Assembly (NCBI RefSeq): GCF_007829885.1
Contig: NZ_VIWW01000003.1
Location: forward strand, 124,001-188,000
DNA from: Streptomyces brevispora
Lineage (GTDB): Bacteria; Actinomycetota; Actinomycetes; Streptomycetales; Streptomycetaceae
DNA length: 64,000 bases
Direction: 5' to 3'
Within the stretch, counting starts at the first letter, position 1; each line of letters opens with the position of its first letter. Under the pieces are notes generated by a model. The model made no database searches and was not told where the DNA came from. It saw only the letters and a program-made list of their open reading frames with translations. This document shows, piece by piece, positions 16,546 through 24,516 of the stretch. The position numbers and the translations under genes are program-made.

Positions 16546-17379
16546 GTGCTCGACATCCTCGACCATGACATCGCGCACGGCGAGGAGCGGATCACGCTCA
16601 CGATCGAGGACGGCGTGGGCGTGCTGACCCTCTGCCGGCCCGACCGGCTCAACGGCTGGAGCTGGGAGTCCAGCAGACAGCCCGGCATCATGGCGGACCG
16701 GATCCGGTTCGACGACTCGGTCCGGGCCGTTCTGCTGCGCGGCGAGGGCCGGGCCTTCTGCGCCGGGATCGATGTCACCGCGCCCGGTGGAGGCATCACC
16801 GGGCGTTCCCCGTCCGAGCGCACCCACCATTACTACGAGGGCATCCGCTGGGTGCACGAACGCTTCGCCGCGTTCGCCGGGCTCCCGCAGCCGGTGGTCG
16901 CCGCGGTCCAGGGCTACTGTCTGGGCTTCGGCTTCGAACTGGCGCTCATGGCCGATATCCGGATCGCCGCCGACGATGCCGTGTTCGCGCTGCCGGAGGC
17001 CGGCATCGGGGTGGCCGTCGACGCGGGCGGCGACATGCGGATAGCCCGCGAGGCCGGGGCGGGCTGGGCGAAGTACCTCGCGCTCACCGGCCGCCGGATC
17101 GACGCGGCGACGGCCGAGCGGATCGGGCTGCTCCAGGGCGTCACGTCTCCCGGCGAACTGGAGCGCACCGCGCGGTCCGTGGCCGGTGCCGTGGCGGCCA
17201 ACGCGCCTTTGGCCGTACGGCACATCAAGCGGTCGGTCGATGCCTTCGCGGATCGTGGGATGGCTGACGCGCTCGACCGGACGGCGCTGGCCGCGGCGCT
17301 CACCCTCACCTCGCAGGACTGCGCCGAGGGCTATGCCGCCAAGGCCGCCCGTCGTCCGCCGCGCTTCGAGGGCAGCTGA
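16546..17379 (+). CDS. Enoyl-CoA hydratase/isomerase family protein
   Basis: 277 aa crotonase fold. The first oxyanion-hole segment is RAFCAGIDV, the second AAVQGYCLGFGFELALMADIRIA, and the usual catalytic-Glu positions are occupied by PEAGIGVAVDAGG. It acts on enoyl-CoA or a related thioester. The GTG at 16546 is preceded by GGGGAGG and is preferred to the ATG at 16480, whose extension looks non-coding. The gene is convergent with the SDR remnant; the acyl-CoA dehydrogenase operon at 18.9 kb may be metabolically linked. Confidence 0.88.
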   Translation: MLDILDHDIAHGEERITLTIEDGVGVLTLCRPDRLNGWSWESSRQPGIMADRIRFDDSVRAVLLRGEGRAFCAGIDVTAPGGGITGRSPSERTHHYYEGIRWVHERFAAFAGLPQPVVAAVQGYCLGFGFELALMADIRIAADDAVFALPEAGIGVAVDAGGDMRIAREAGAGWAKYLALTGRRIDAATAERIGLLQGVTSPGELERTARSVAGAVAANAPLAVRHIKRSVDAFADRGMADALDRTALAAALTLTSQDCAEGYAAKAARRPPRFEGS

Positions 17380-17427
17380 GCCATCTGGGCCGTCGCTCAT
17401 CGGGTTCCGCGCCCGAAGGCGGCCGGC

Positions 17428-18037
17428 TCACCGTCCGTCGGGTCCGGGTGGCGCGAACGGGCCGCGGCCCAGCTGCTCGCGCACCGGCACCACGGGCGGG
17501 GCGACCAGGGAGCGCCGCTGCCAGTTCGCGCCGTCGACCACGAGCGAGTGTCCGGTGATGAACCCGGCGTACGGCGAGGCCAGGAACGTCGCCGCCCAGC
17601 CCAGTTCGCGCGGCAGGCCGACCCGTAGCGCCGGCTGGCGTGTGTCGTGCCCCGGTCCGTCTCCCCGGTCCGGTCCAGGTGGCCACGGATGTCGGCGGTC
17701 ATGTCCTCGTGCGGCATCAGCCCCGGCACGAGTCCGTTGATCCGGATTCCGTACGGACCCCACTCCACGGCAAGGGTCTCGACCAGGTTCTTCACCCCGG
17801 CCTTCGCGGCGGCCGAGTGGGCGTATCCGGGGCCGCCGGTCCAGGCGTACGAAGCCCCGACGCTGACGATGGAGCCCGCCGTCCCGGCCGCGAGATGCCG
17901 CCGCCCGAACTCCCGGGTCATGAACCAGGTGCCGGTGAGCGTGATGTCGAGGACCGCCCGCCAGGCGTTCGGCGACAAGTCCTCCGCGGGGGAGGGGAAG
18001 TTGGCCGCCGCGTTGTTGACCAGTACGTCCGGCGGCC
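17428..18037 (-). pseudogene. SDR oxidoreductase remnant (N-terminus lost, frameshifted)
   Basis: The leftward frame contains a short-chain dehydrogenase core: DVLVNNAAANFPSP, then SIVSVGASYAWTGGPGYAHSAAAKAG with the catalytic Tyr/Lys pair, and EWGPYGIRINGLVPG. Near 17645 the frame breaks, and the normal C-terminal part (ELGWAATFLASPYAGFITGHS) continues in another frame to a stop at 17428. The NAD-binding N-terminus (about 80 residues with TGxxxGIG) is missing: homology stops at about 18037, where glycosidase sequence on the opposite strand begins. Two independent lesions make it non-functional. Confidence 0.8.
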
Positions 18038-18697
18038 CTGTCGGTCTGCTACAGCTCGGACAAGGACGCGAAAGCCCTCGTCGACAAGTTCCAGACGATC
18101 TGGGACATCGGCGTACGCACCTTCGCGGTGCCGCTGGACGACATCAGCTACTTCCACGACGGGGTGCTCGAGTACTCGGCCGACGGCACGAGCTGGCGGG
18201 AGCTCGCCGCCTTCTCCGGCACGCCGGACGTCACGGCGACCGCGCCCGCCGGTACGAAGGCCCGCTACGTGCGGGCGCCGGCGACCGCGGGTCAGACCAG
18301 CTGGGTCGTCGTCCGTGAGTTCCACGTCGCCACCACGGACGGTGCGGTCACGGGCAATCCGCCGGCGGCCAACGGATCCGCTCTGAGCTCGGCGGCCGAC
18401 GGGGACCCCGGAACCGTCTGCCGCGCCGCACGCGCCCCGAAGGCCGGCGAGTTCCTTGAGGTGGGTCTCGGTGCCGCGCGTGCGGTCGGCTCGGTCACGG
18501 TCCTGCGGCCGACCGGCGCCAAGGGCGCGGCGGACATCCAGCTGAGGGGCGCGGACGGCGGCTGGCGGACCGTCGGCAGCCTCGGCGGGGCGTACACCTA
18601 CGTCGACACGCACGGCCGGAACGCCGACGCGGTGCGGCTGGCCTGGCGCACGGGCGGCGAGGCGCCGCAGATCGCGGAGGTGGTGGTGGGGAAGTAG
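18038..18697 (+). pseudogene. GH84 beta-N-acetylglucosaminidase remnant
   Basis: An open frame without a proper start begins SVCYSSDKDAKALVDKF and continues IWDIGVRTFAVPLDDIS, recognisable as part of a GH84 hyaluronidase-like catalytic domain. It then jumps directly to YFHDGVLEYSADGTSW, a discoidin/F5-8-type C-terminal module that runs to the normal stop. The signal peptide, most of the catalytic domain and the linker are absent, so at least an N-terminal and an internal deletion have occurred (a typical member is several hundred residues longer). The GTG at 18128 could still drive a 189-aa fragment. Confidence 0.75.
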
Positions 18698-18760
18698 CGG
18701 GCCCGTTCCCACTGTGCGCCCGGCGCCCCCGCACCTTGCGGGCGGGGCCGGGCGCACACC

Positions 18761-18866
18761 CATGTCGCGCACACCCATGTCGCGGTCGGGCATGTCGCGC
18801 TCGGCATGTCACGGGTCGGCCTGTCGCGCTCGGGCACGTTGCGGTCCGGCATGTCGCGGCCCGGTC
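18761..18866. repeat. Tandem CATGTCGCG repeats
   Basis: About seven degenerate units of 14-17 bp, each built on CATGTCGCG followed by TCGG/CACA-type linkers, between the GH84 remnant and the quinone oxidoreductase gene. Units vary in length and sequence, so this is a minisatellite-like expansion and not a CRISPR array. Confidence 0.65.
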
Positions 18867-18900
18867 GAAGCGGTCACCCGCAGGTTGTTCCCAGAGGAGC

Positions 18901-18917
18901 AAGCGACCGCTTAGTAT
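18901..18917. promoter_or_regulatory. Candidate operator and -10 of the acyl-CoA dehydrogenase operon
   Basis: The inverted repeat AAGCG-AC-CGCTT overlaps the hexamer TAGTAT (18912-18917), a plausible -10, about 45 bp before the first gene. TetR-type regulators of fatty-acid genes often use such AAGCG/CGCTT half sites. No regulator gene is adjacent, so this is inference. Confidence 0.4.
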
Positions 18918-18960
18918 GCGCGGAGCAGTGGTAATGCCGACAGTGTTGTGGAGGCCCCTC

Positions 18961-19929
18961 ATGCAGGCATGGCGAGTGCACCGGAACGGCGAGCCGAGCG
19001 AGGTGATGCGGCTGGAGGAAACGGACCGGCCCACACCCGGCGACGGGCAGGTGCTCATCGAGGTGCTCGCGGCGAACATCAACTTCCCCGACGCACTGCT
19101 CTGCCGCGGCCAGTACCAGGTACGGCCCCCGCTGCCCTTCACGCCCGGTGTGGAGATCTGCGGCAGGACCGACGACGGGCGCCGGGTGCTCGCCACCCCC
19201 GCCCTGCCGGACGGCGGATTCGCCCAGTACGTCGTCGCGGACGAGGTGGCCCTGCTGCCCGCCCCGGAGAGCCTGGACGACGCCGAGGCCGCCGCGCTGC
19301 ACATCGGCTACCAGACCGGCTGGTTCGGACTGCACCGCCGGGCGCACCTGCGGGCCGGTGAGACGCTGCTCGTCCACGCGGCGGCCGGCGGTGTCGGCAG
19401 CGCCGCCGTCCAGCTCGGCAAGGCCGCCGGCGCGACCGTCATCGGTGTGGTCGGCGGTGCGGAGAAGGCCGAGATCGCCACCGCGCTCGGCTGCGACCTG
19501 GTCATCGACCGGCGTACCGAGGACATCGTCGCGGCCGTCAAGGAGGCCACCGGCGGGCGTGGCGCCGATGTCGTCTACGACCCGGTCGGCGGCGACGCGT
19601 ACGCCAAGTCCGTGAAGTGCATCGCCTTCGAGGGCCGGGTGATCGTCGTCGGCTTCGCCAGTGGCGTGATCCCCACCCCCGGACTCAACCACGTCCTGGT
19701 GAAGAACTACTCGGTCCTCGGACTCCACTGGGGCCTGTACAACACGAAGGACCCGCAGGCGGTCCGCGACTGTCACGAGGAGCTGACCGGGCTCGCCGCC
19801 GAGGGCGTCATCAAGCCGCTTGTCAGCGAGCGCGTCCCGATGGACGGGGCGGCGGCCGCCGTCCAGCGCGTCGCCGACGGCACCAGCACCGGCCGCATCG
19901 TCGTCCTCCCCGCGGGACCCGCCCGATGA
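18961..19929 (+). CDS. NADPH:quinone oxidoreductase-type MDR protein
   Basis: 322 aa, zinc-free medium-chain dehydrogenase/reductase. N-terminal GroES-like half (QAWRVHRNGEPSEVM, ANINFPDALLCRGQYQ), then the Rossmann motif VHAAAGGVGSAAVQL. ATG 18961 has GGAGG 6 nt upstream; earlier in-frame starts run through the repeat tract. It overlaps the next gene (ATGA), so it is the first gene of a three-gene operon with two acyl-CoA dehydrogenases, consistent with redox work on an acyl-CoA-derived enone or quinone. Confidence 0.9.
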   Translation: MQAWRVHRNGEPSEVMRLEETDRPTPGDGQVLIEVLAANINFPDALLCRGQYQVRPPLPFTPGVEICGRTDDGRRVLATPALPDGGFAQYVVADEVALLPAPESLDDAEAAALHIGYQTGWFGLHRRAHLRAGETLLVHAAAGGVGSAAVQLGKAAGATVIGVVGGAEKAEIATALGCDLVIDRRTEDIVAAVKEATGGRGADVVYDPVGGDAYAKSVKCIAFEGRVIVVGFASGVIPTPGLNHVLVKNYSVLGLHWGLYNTKDPQAVRDCHEELTGLAAEGVIKPLVSERVPMDGAAAAVQRVADGTSTGRIVVLPAGPAR

Positions 19930-21113
19930 CCGCCCCCGACGCGGCCGGACTGCGCCGTCTCACCCGGGAACTGCTCGCCGCCCACCCGCCGGCCACCACC
20001 GGCCGCACCGACTTCCTCAGGGCGCGCTTCGACGCCGGACTCGCCTGGGTGCACTACCCGGCCGGACTCGGCGGCCTCGACGCGCCGCGCTCCCTGCAAC
20101 CCGTCGTCGACGCCGAACTCGCCGCGGCGAACGCACCCGACAACGATCCGCGCCGCATCGGCATCGGTCTCGGCATGGCCGCCCCGACCGTCCTGGCCTA
20201 CGGAACCGACGAGCAGAAGCGGCGCTTCCTGCGCCCTCTGTGGGTCGGCGAGGAGGTGTGGTGCCAGCTCTTCAGTGAGCCGGGAGCCGGATCCGACCTG
20301 GCCGCCCTCGGCACCCGCGCCGTCCGTGACGGCGAGGACTGGGTGGTCGACGGGCAGAAGGTGTGGACGTCCAGCGCCCATGTGGCGCGCTGGGCCATCC
20401 TCATCGCCCGCACCGACCCGGACGTGCCCAAGCACCGCGGCATCAGCTACTTCATCTGCGACATGACCGACCCCGGTGTCGAGGTGCGACCGCTGCGCCA
20501 GATCACCGGCGAGGCAGAGTTCAACGAGGTCTTCCTCACCGGAGTGCGCATCCCCGACAGCCGCAGGCTCGGCCCCGTCGGCGAGGGCTGGAAGGTCGCG
20601 CAGACGACGCTCATGAACGAGCGCGTCTCCATCGGCGGAGCCCGTGTCCCCCGCGAGGGCGGCATGATCGGCCCGGTCGCCCGGACCTGGCGCGAACGCC
20701 CCGAACTGCGCACCCACGATCTGCACCAGCGTCTGCTCACCCTCTGGGTGGAGGCCGAGGTCGCCCGGCTCACCGGGGCGCGCCTGCGCCAGCAGCTCGT
20801 CGCCGGGCAGCCGGGCCCCGAGGGCTCCGGGATGAAGCTCGCCTTCGCCCGGCTCAACCAGGAGATCAGCGGCCTCGAAGTCGAACTTCTCGGCAACGAG
20901 GGGCTGTTGTACAGCGACTGGACGATGCGACGGCCGGAACTCGTCGACTTCACCGGACGCGACGCCGGCTACCGCTACCTCCGCTCCAAGGGCAACTCCA
21001 TCGAGGGCGGCACGAGCGAGGTACTGCTCAACATCGTCGCCGAACGCGTGCTCGGCCTGCCCGTCGAGCCGCGCAACGACAAGGACGTCGCCTGGAAGGA
21101 CCTGACCCGATGA
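19926..21113 (+). CDS. Acyl-CoA dehydrogenase (large-subunit-like)
   Basis: 395 aa flavoprotein. QLFSEPGAGSDLAALGT and WVVDGQKVWTSSAHVA form the FAD/substrate region, and the C-terminal KGNSIEGGTSEVLLNIVAERVLGLP is the usual IxxGTxEI-type end. Starts in a 4-bp overlap with the quinone oxidoreductase and overlaps the second dehydrogenase by 4 bp. Paired, non-identical acyl-CoA dehydrogenases often form heteromers in actinobacterial steroid or branched-acid degradation; that applies here only by analogy. Confidence 0.92.
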   Translation: MTAPDAAGLRRLTRELLAAHPPATTGRTDFLRARFDAGLAWVHYPAGLGGLDAPRSLQPVVDAELAAANAPDNDPRRIGIGLGMAAPTVLAYGTDEQKRRFLRPLWVGEEVWCQLFSEPGAGSDLAALGTRAVRDGEDWVVDGQKVWTSSAHVARWAILIARTDPDVPKHRGISYFICDMTDPGVEVRPLRQITGEAEFNEVFLTGVRIPDSRRLGPVGEGWKVAQTTLMNERVSIGGARVPREGGMIGPVARTWRERPELRTHDLHQRLLTLWVEAEVARLTGARLRQQLVAGQPGPEGSGMKLAFARLNQEISGLEVELLGNEGLLYSDWTMRRPELVDFTGRDAGYRYLRSKGNSIEGGTSEVLLNIVAERVLGLPVEPRNDKDVAWKDLTR

Positions 21114-22228
21114 CCGCACGGACCGAAGAGGGCCAGGTGCCCGATCTGCTGTACTCGGAGGCCGAGGAGGACCTGCGGGCCGCCGTCCGCTCGCTCCTCG
21201 ACGACCGGTGCGACGCGCCGCAGGTGATCGCCCGCACCGAGTCCGCCACACCGTACGACCCGCGGCTCTGGAAGGCACTCGCCGCCGGCATCGGTGCCGC
21301 CGGACTCCTGGTGCCCGAGAAGTTCGGCGGGCAGGGCGCCGGACATCGCGAGGCGGCGGTGGTCGTCGAGGAACTCGGTCGCAGCGTCGTCCCGGCGCCG
21401 TACCTGACCAGCTCCGTCGTCGCCACCGAGACGCTGCTGGCGCTCGGCACCCAGGACGGGCCGGTGGCCGCGCTCCTCGCCGAACTGGCCACCGGCCGCA
21501 AGGTCGCCGTGCTCGCCGTACCGTTCTCCGCTGTCGAGCCGGACCCGAGCACCGTGACCGCAGCTCTCGACGGCATGCTCGGCCCGATCGCCGACGCGGC
21601 CGCCGCCGATGTTCTGCTGGTGCCCACCACCGACGGTCTGTACGCCGTCGAAGCGGCCGCCGCCGGGGTCGCCGTAGAGCCGCTCGTCGCACTCGACCTG
21701 ACCCGCCCGCTCGCCACCGTCACCCTGACCGGCGCCACCGGAACCCTCCTCGCGGACGCCGGGACTTCCCTGGCGGCGGTGCGCAGAGGGCTGTTGGCCG
21801 GAGCCGGACTCCTCGCCTCCGAACAGCTCGGACTTGCCGAGTGGTGCCTGACCGAGACGGTCCGCCACACCCGTGAGCGCCACCAGTTCAACCGCCCGGT
21901 CGGCTCGTTCCAGTCACTGAAGCACCGCATGGCGCAACTCTGGCTGGAGGTCGTCTCGGCACGGGCGGCGGCGCGGAACGCCGCGGACACGCTGGCCACC
22001 GGCAGCCCCGAGACCCCGCTGGCGGTGGCCGTGGCACAGGCGTACTGCTCCAAGGTCGCCGTCCACGCGGCGGAGGAGTGCGTCCAGCTCCACGGCGGCA
22101 TCGGGATGACGTGGGAGCACCCCGCGCACCTGTACCTGAAACGCGCCAAGGCCGACTCGATCGCGTACGGCACGGCGGGCCGCCACCGCGCGACCGTCGC
22201 GGAGCTGACGGAGCTGCCCGCGCCGTAA
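21110..22228 (+). CDS. Acyl-CoA dehydrogenase (partner subunit-like)
   Basis: 372 aa. Same fold as its neighbour but divergent: the middle beta domain is Ala/Val-rich and lacks the PGAGSD signature, while RHTRERHQFNRPVGSFQSLKHRMAQ and ECVQLHGGIGMTWEHPAHLYLKRAKAD are well conserved. This split matches heteromeric acyl-CoA dehydrogenases in which each subunit supplies part of the FAD site. Starts in the ATGA of the previous stop; last gene of the operon, followed by a hairpin. Confidence 0.92.
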   Translation: MTARTEEGQVPDLLYSEAEEDLRAAVRSLLDDRCDAPQVIARTESATPYDPRLWKALAAGIGAAGLLVPEKFGGQGAGHREAAVVVEELGRSVVPAPYLTSSVVATETLLALGTQDGPVAALLAELATGRKVAVLAVPFSAVEPDPSTVTAALDGMLGPIADAAAADVLLVPTTDGLYAVEAAAAGVAVEPLVALDLTRPLATVTLTGATGTLLADAGTSLAAVRRGLLAGAGLLASEQLGLAEWCLTETVRHTRERHQFNRPVGSFQSLKHRMAQLWLEVVSARAAARNAADTLATGSPETPLAVAVAQAYCSKVAVHAAEECVQLHGGIGMTWEHPAHLYLKRAKADSIAYGTAGRHRATVAELTELPAP

Positions 22229-22547
22229 CGCCACCGGCTGGACGGTGCGGCGAGGTCCCGGAGCGGGAGTACGGGTCAACGTGCTCCCGCTCCGCTCCGT
22301 GCACCGAGCGGTGCCGGGGCGGACGAGGGCCGGCTCGACCGCCTCGTTCGTCCCCCTCGTCGGCCACCACGGCCGGGACGAACGGGAGCGAGCCCCGGTA
22401 CGACTGGCTGACCGGGGCGCTCCGCGCCCGTCGGAGACCATCCATCCGTACCCGTTTGGCGGACACGCCACGACGCCGGATGGCCCCTTCGCTACGCCAA
22501 ACTGGCGGCCGAATGCCGCAATTCAGGTGCGGCGGAGGAGGTTGGCC
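22229..22547. other. 319-bp non-coding gap with two hairpins
   Basis: No credible gene. The segment holds the terminator at 22259-22294 and a second stem at 22386-22422 (8 bp plus 4 bp separated by a 2-nt bulge, loop 11 nt). The open frame extending upstream of the small membrane protein through this gap has a proline/arginine-rich composition unlike the protein itself. Confidence 0.5.
22259..22294 (+). terminator. Terminator of the acyl-CoA dehydrogenase operon
   Basis: Perfect 11-bp arms CGGAGCGGGAG / CTCCCGCTCCG with a 14-nt loop, 30 nt after the last stop codon of the operon. Confidence 0.6.
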
Positions 22548-22742
22548 ATGGCCATTTCGATCTCAGTGGTGCTGCTTCTGCTGATCCTCGCGGTGCTCTT
22601 CCTCCGCAACGGCGGACTGAAGGTCTCACACGCGCTGGTCTGTGGCCTGCTGGGCTTCTTTCTCGCGGGGACGAGCATGGCGCCCACCATTCAGGAGGGC
22701 ATCACGGCCACCGCCGACGTCGTCAGCAGCATCAACCCCTGA
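22548..22742 (+). CDS. Small membrane protein, unknown function
   Basis: 64 aa. Two hydrophobic helices: SISVVLLLLILAVLFL (residues 4-19), and residues 26-46 containing HALVCGLLGFFLAGTS. A polar tail ending VSSIN follows. The RNGGLK turn between helices suggests a hairpin with a short positively charged loop. GGAGGAGG precedes the ATG. It resembles 60-70-aa two-helix proteins that I recall near transfer-type genes in Streptomyces, but that recollection is not checked. It is followed 288 bp later by the Cys-rich protein gene on the same strand. Confidence 0.75.
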   Translation: MAISISVVLLLLILAVLFLRNGGLKVSHALVCGLLGFFLAGTSMAPTIQEGITATADVVSSINP

Positions 22743-22797
22743 CCTCATCACCTCTCCGGTGTCTCCGCCCGGAGGGGCAGGGGTGCCGTCTCCGCCC

Positions 22798-22875
22798 TAC
22801 CGCCGGCGGTAAGGTCAAGAAGCGGCATGGAAACGCGCACGGTCGGTCCCGGTCGATCCCGAAAAATGATCATTT
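22798..22875. promoter_or_regulatory. Two palindromes upstream of the Cys-rich protein gene
   Basis: TACCGCCGGCGGTA (22798-22811) and AAATGATCATTT (22864-22875) are perfect 14- and 12-bp palindromes in the 288-bp gap before the Cys-rich gene. The second is strikingly AT-rich for this genome. Either could be an operator; the binder is unknown. Confidence 0.4.
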
Positions 22876-23030
22876 CGTTCATCCGGTTGCGTCGTGCGGC
22901 CATTCGAGGACCGCTGGCATTCGGGTATGAAACGGTCCGAAGAGGTGCGTGACCGCGCGTACCGTGACCCTGCCCGGCACCGCGACGGCTGCCGGCCGCC
23001 GCACCGAGCCGGGACCCGGAGAACGCAGCC

Positions 23031-23789
23031 ATGTCATTGCCCCCACTCGGACGTGAACCGGCCGCCGTGCACCATGAGCACTGCAACAGCAGCCGCTGCT
23101 GCCGGTGCCAGCAGCGCCCCTGGACGACGGCCGTCGGCCTCGAACGGCTCTGCGGCCTGTGCGCCTCCTGCTGCCGGGAGTGCGGCAGGGCTCCCGCCCG
23201 GCACCTGGACGGGCTCGACCACGGACTGTGCGGCGACTGCCGCGGCCTGTGCAACCGGTGCCGCACACCGCTGTCGCCCGACGGCGACTGCCAGTGCCGC
23301 AAGTGGCAGCGGGCGGGGACGGACCCGGTCGGCTATCTCCTGCATGCGCTTCCGCAGCCGCTGATGAGGGAGTTCGGCGGCCGCTATCCTTCCGAACTCG
23401 TCGAGTTGATCCACCGGGAGCTGAGCCGTCGCAGCGCGGATCAGCTCCTGGACCGGGTCGAGCGCCGGTGGAACGCCCGCTGGGCCCACACACTCCAGGA
23501 GAAGGACGAGGAAGGCCGACTCCGCTGGCGGCCCCTGGAGATCGCCGAGCATCTGCTGCGCGCCACGCCCTGCGCCGATCCGCAGTGCGAGGACGGCCGG
23601 CTGATCCACACCGACACCGCGTGCCCGCGGTGCGGGCACGCGCTGCACCGGTTCGTGCCCGCCCAGGCAGACCGCAGGGCGACTTCCGACCGGGCGAGGA
23701 CCACGGCCGCCGGGATCAGGCGCGAGATGCTCGACCGCCGGACCGGTACGCGGCGCAGGGCCGGCGAACCCCGCCGGGGCGAGGCGTGA
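23031..23789 (+). CDS. Cys-rich, probably zinc-binding protein of unknown function
   Basis: 252 aa. Residues 15-95 are packed with cysteines (HCNSSRCCRCQQRPW, CGLCASCCRECG, CGDCRGLCNRC, DCQCRKW), enough for about three or four zinc knuckles. Residues 100-185 are an all-helical segment (FGGRYPSELVELIHRELSRR...WNARWAHTLQEKDEEGRL). A second knuckle pair lies at 195-215 (CADPQCEDG, CPRCGHALH) and a basic Arg-rich tail follows. GGAG lies upstream of ATG 23031. The layout suggests a nucleic-acid or protein-binding zinc protein. Convergent with the response regulator. Confidence 0.78.
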   Translation: MSLPPLGREPAAVHHEHCNSSRCCRCQQRPWTTAVGLERLCGLCASCCRECGRAPARHLDGLDHGLCGDCRGLCNRCRTPLSPDGDCQCRKWQRAGTDPVGYLLHALPQPLMREFGGRYPSELVELIHRELSRRSADQLLDRVERRWNARWAHTLQEKDEEGRLRWRPLEIAEHLLRATPCADPQCEDGRLIHTDTACPRCGHALHRFVPAQADRRATSDRARTTAAGIRREMLDRRTGTRRRAGEPRRGEA

Positions 23790-23817
23790 CGCACGGCGTA
23801 CCTGGCCTCTGCCGCCC

Positions 23818-24516
23818 TCAGCCCGCCGCCGCCCAGGAGTAGCGGTGCTCGGGGCGGCCGGTGTCCCCGTACTTGAGACTGAGCCTGATCCGGCCCGCCC
23901 CCTCCAGATACTTGAGATAGCGCTGGGCGGTCGAGCGGCTCAGCCCGGCCCGCACCGCGACCTCGTTCGCGGACAGCGGCTCGACGGCCGCCGACAGGAC
24001 CTGGCGGATGACATCGGTGGTGGGGGCCGAATGCCCCTTCGGGAGCCCGGCCGCGGAAACGGCCTCCGAGGTGCGCAAGGCCCCGAAGATCTGGTCGACC
24101 TGCTCCTGACCGGCCTCGCCGCGGCGGCTCTCCACACCGTCCAGGGTGCGGCGCAGCGTCGCGTAGCTCTCCAGCTTGGAACGGAGACCGCCGAAACTGA
24201 ACGGCTTGACCAGGTATTGCAGAGCGCCGTACCGCATCGCGGTCCGCACGGTCACCACATCGCGGGCGGCCGTCACCATGATCACATCGGCCGGATGGCC
24301 GAGCTGGTGCAGTTGACGTACCAGCGTGAGACCCGTCCGGTCCGGCAGATAGTGATCGAGCAGGATCAGATCGACATGCTCGCGTTCGAGAACGGCCAGG
24401 GCCTGCGCGGCCGTGTGGGCGCGGGAGACGACGCGGAACCCCGGAACCTTGGCCACATAGGCCGCGTTGACCTCCGCCACCCGGAAGTCGTCGTCCACCA
24501 CCAGAACGTCGATCAC
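23818..24516 (-). CDS. CitB/DcuR-type response regulator
   Basis: 232 aa. Receiver domain 1-120: acidic pair in VVDDDFRV, phospho-acceptor Asp54 in LILLDHYLPD, Lys in LVKPFSF near 104. The C-terminal part (about 165-225) is a winged helix, LSANEVAVRAGLSRSTAQRYLKYLEGAGRI, as in CitB/DcuR. It starts at a GTG that overlaps the kinase stop by 4 bp, so kinase and regulator are co-translated. The likely target is the divergent ABC operon. Confidence 0.92.
   Translation of the reverse strand: MIDVLVVDDDFRVAEVNAAYVAKVPGFRVVSRAHTAAQALAVLEREHVDLILLDHYLPDRTGLTLVRQLHQLGHPADVIMVTAARDVVTVRTAMRYGALQYLVKPFSFGGLRSKLESYATLRRTLDGVESRRGEAGQEQVDQIFGALRTSEAVSAAGLPKGHSAPTTDVIRQVLSAAVEPLSANEVAVRAGLSRSTAQRYLKYLEGAGRIRLSLKYGDTGRPEHRYSWAAAG

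Noticed and set aside
18761..18866. CATGTCGCG units considered as a CRISPR array.
   Set aside because: Units are too short and variable, there are no uniform unique spacers, and no cas genes are in the window.
22245..22547. N-terminal extension of the 64-aa membrane protein giving a 165-aa product.
   Set aside because: The extra 101 residues are arginine-rich, cross a stable hairpin and lack the GGAGGAGG ribosome site seen before the 64-aa start.
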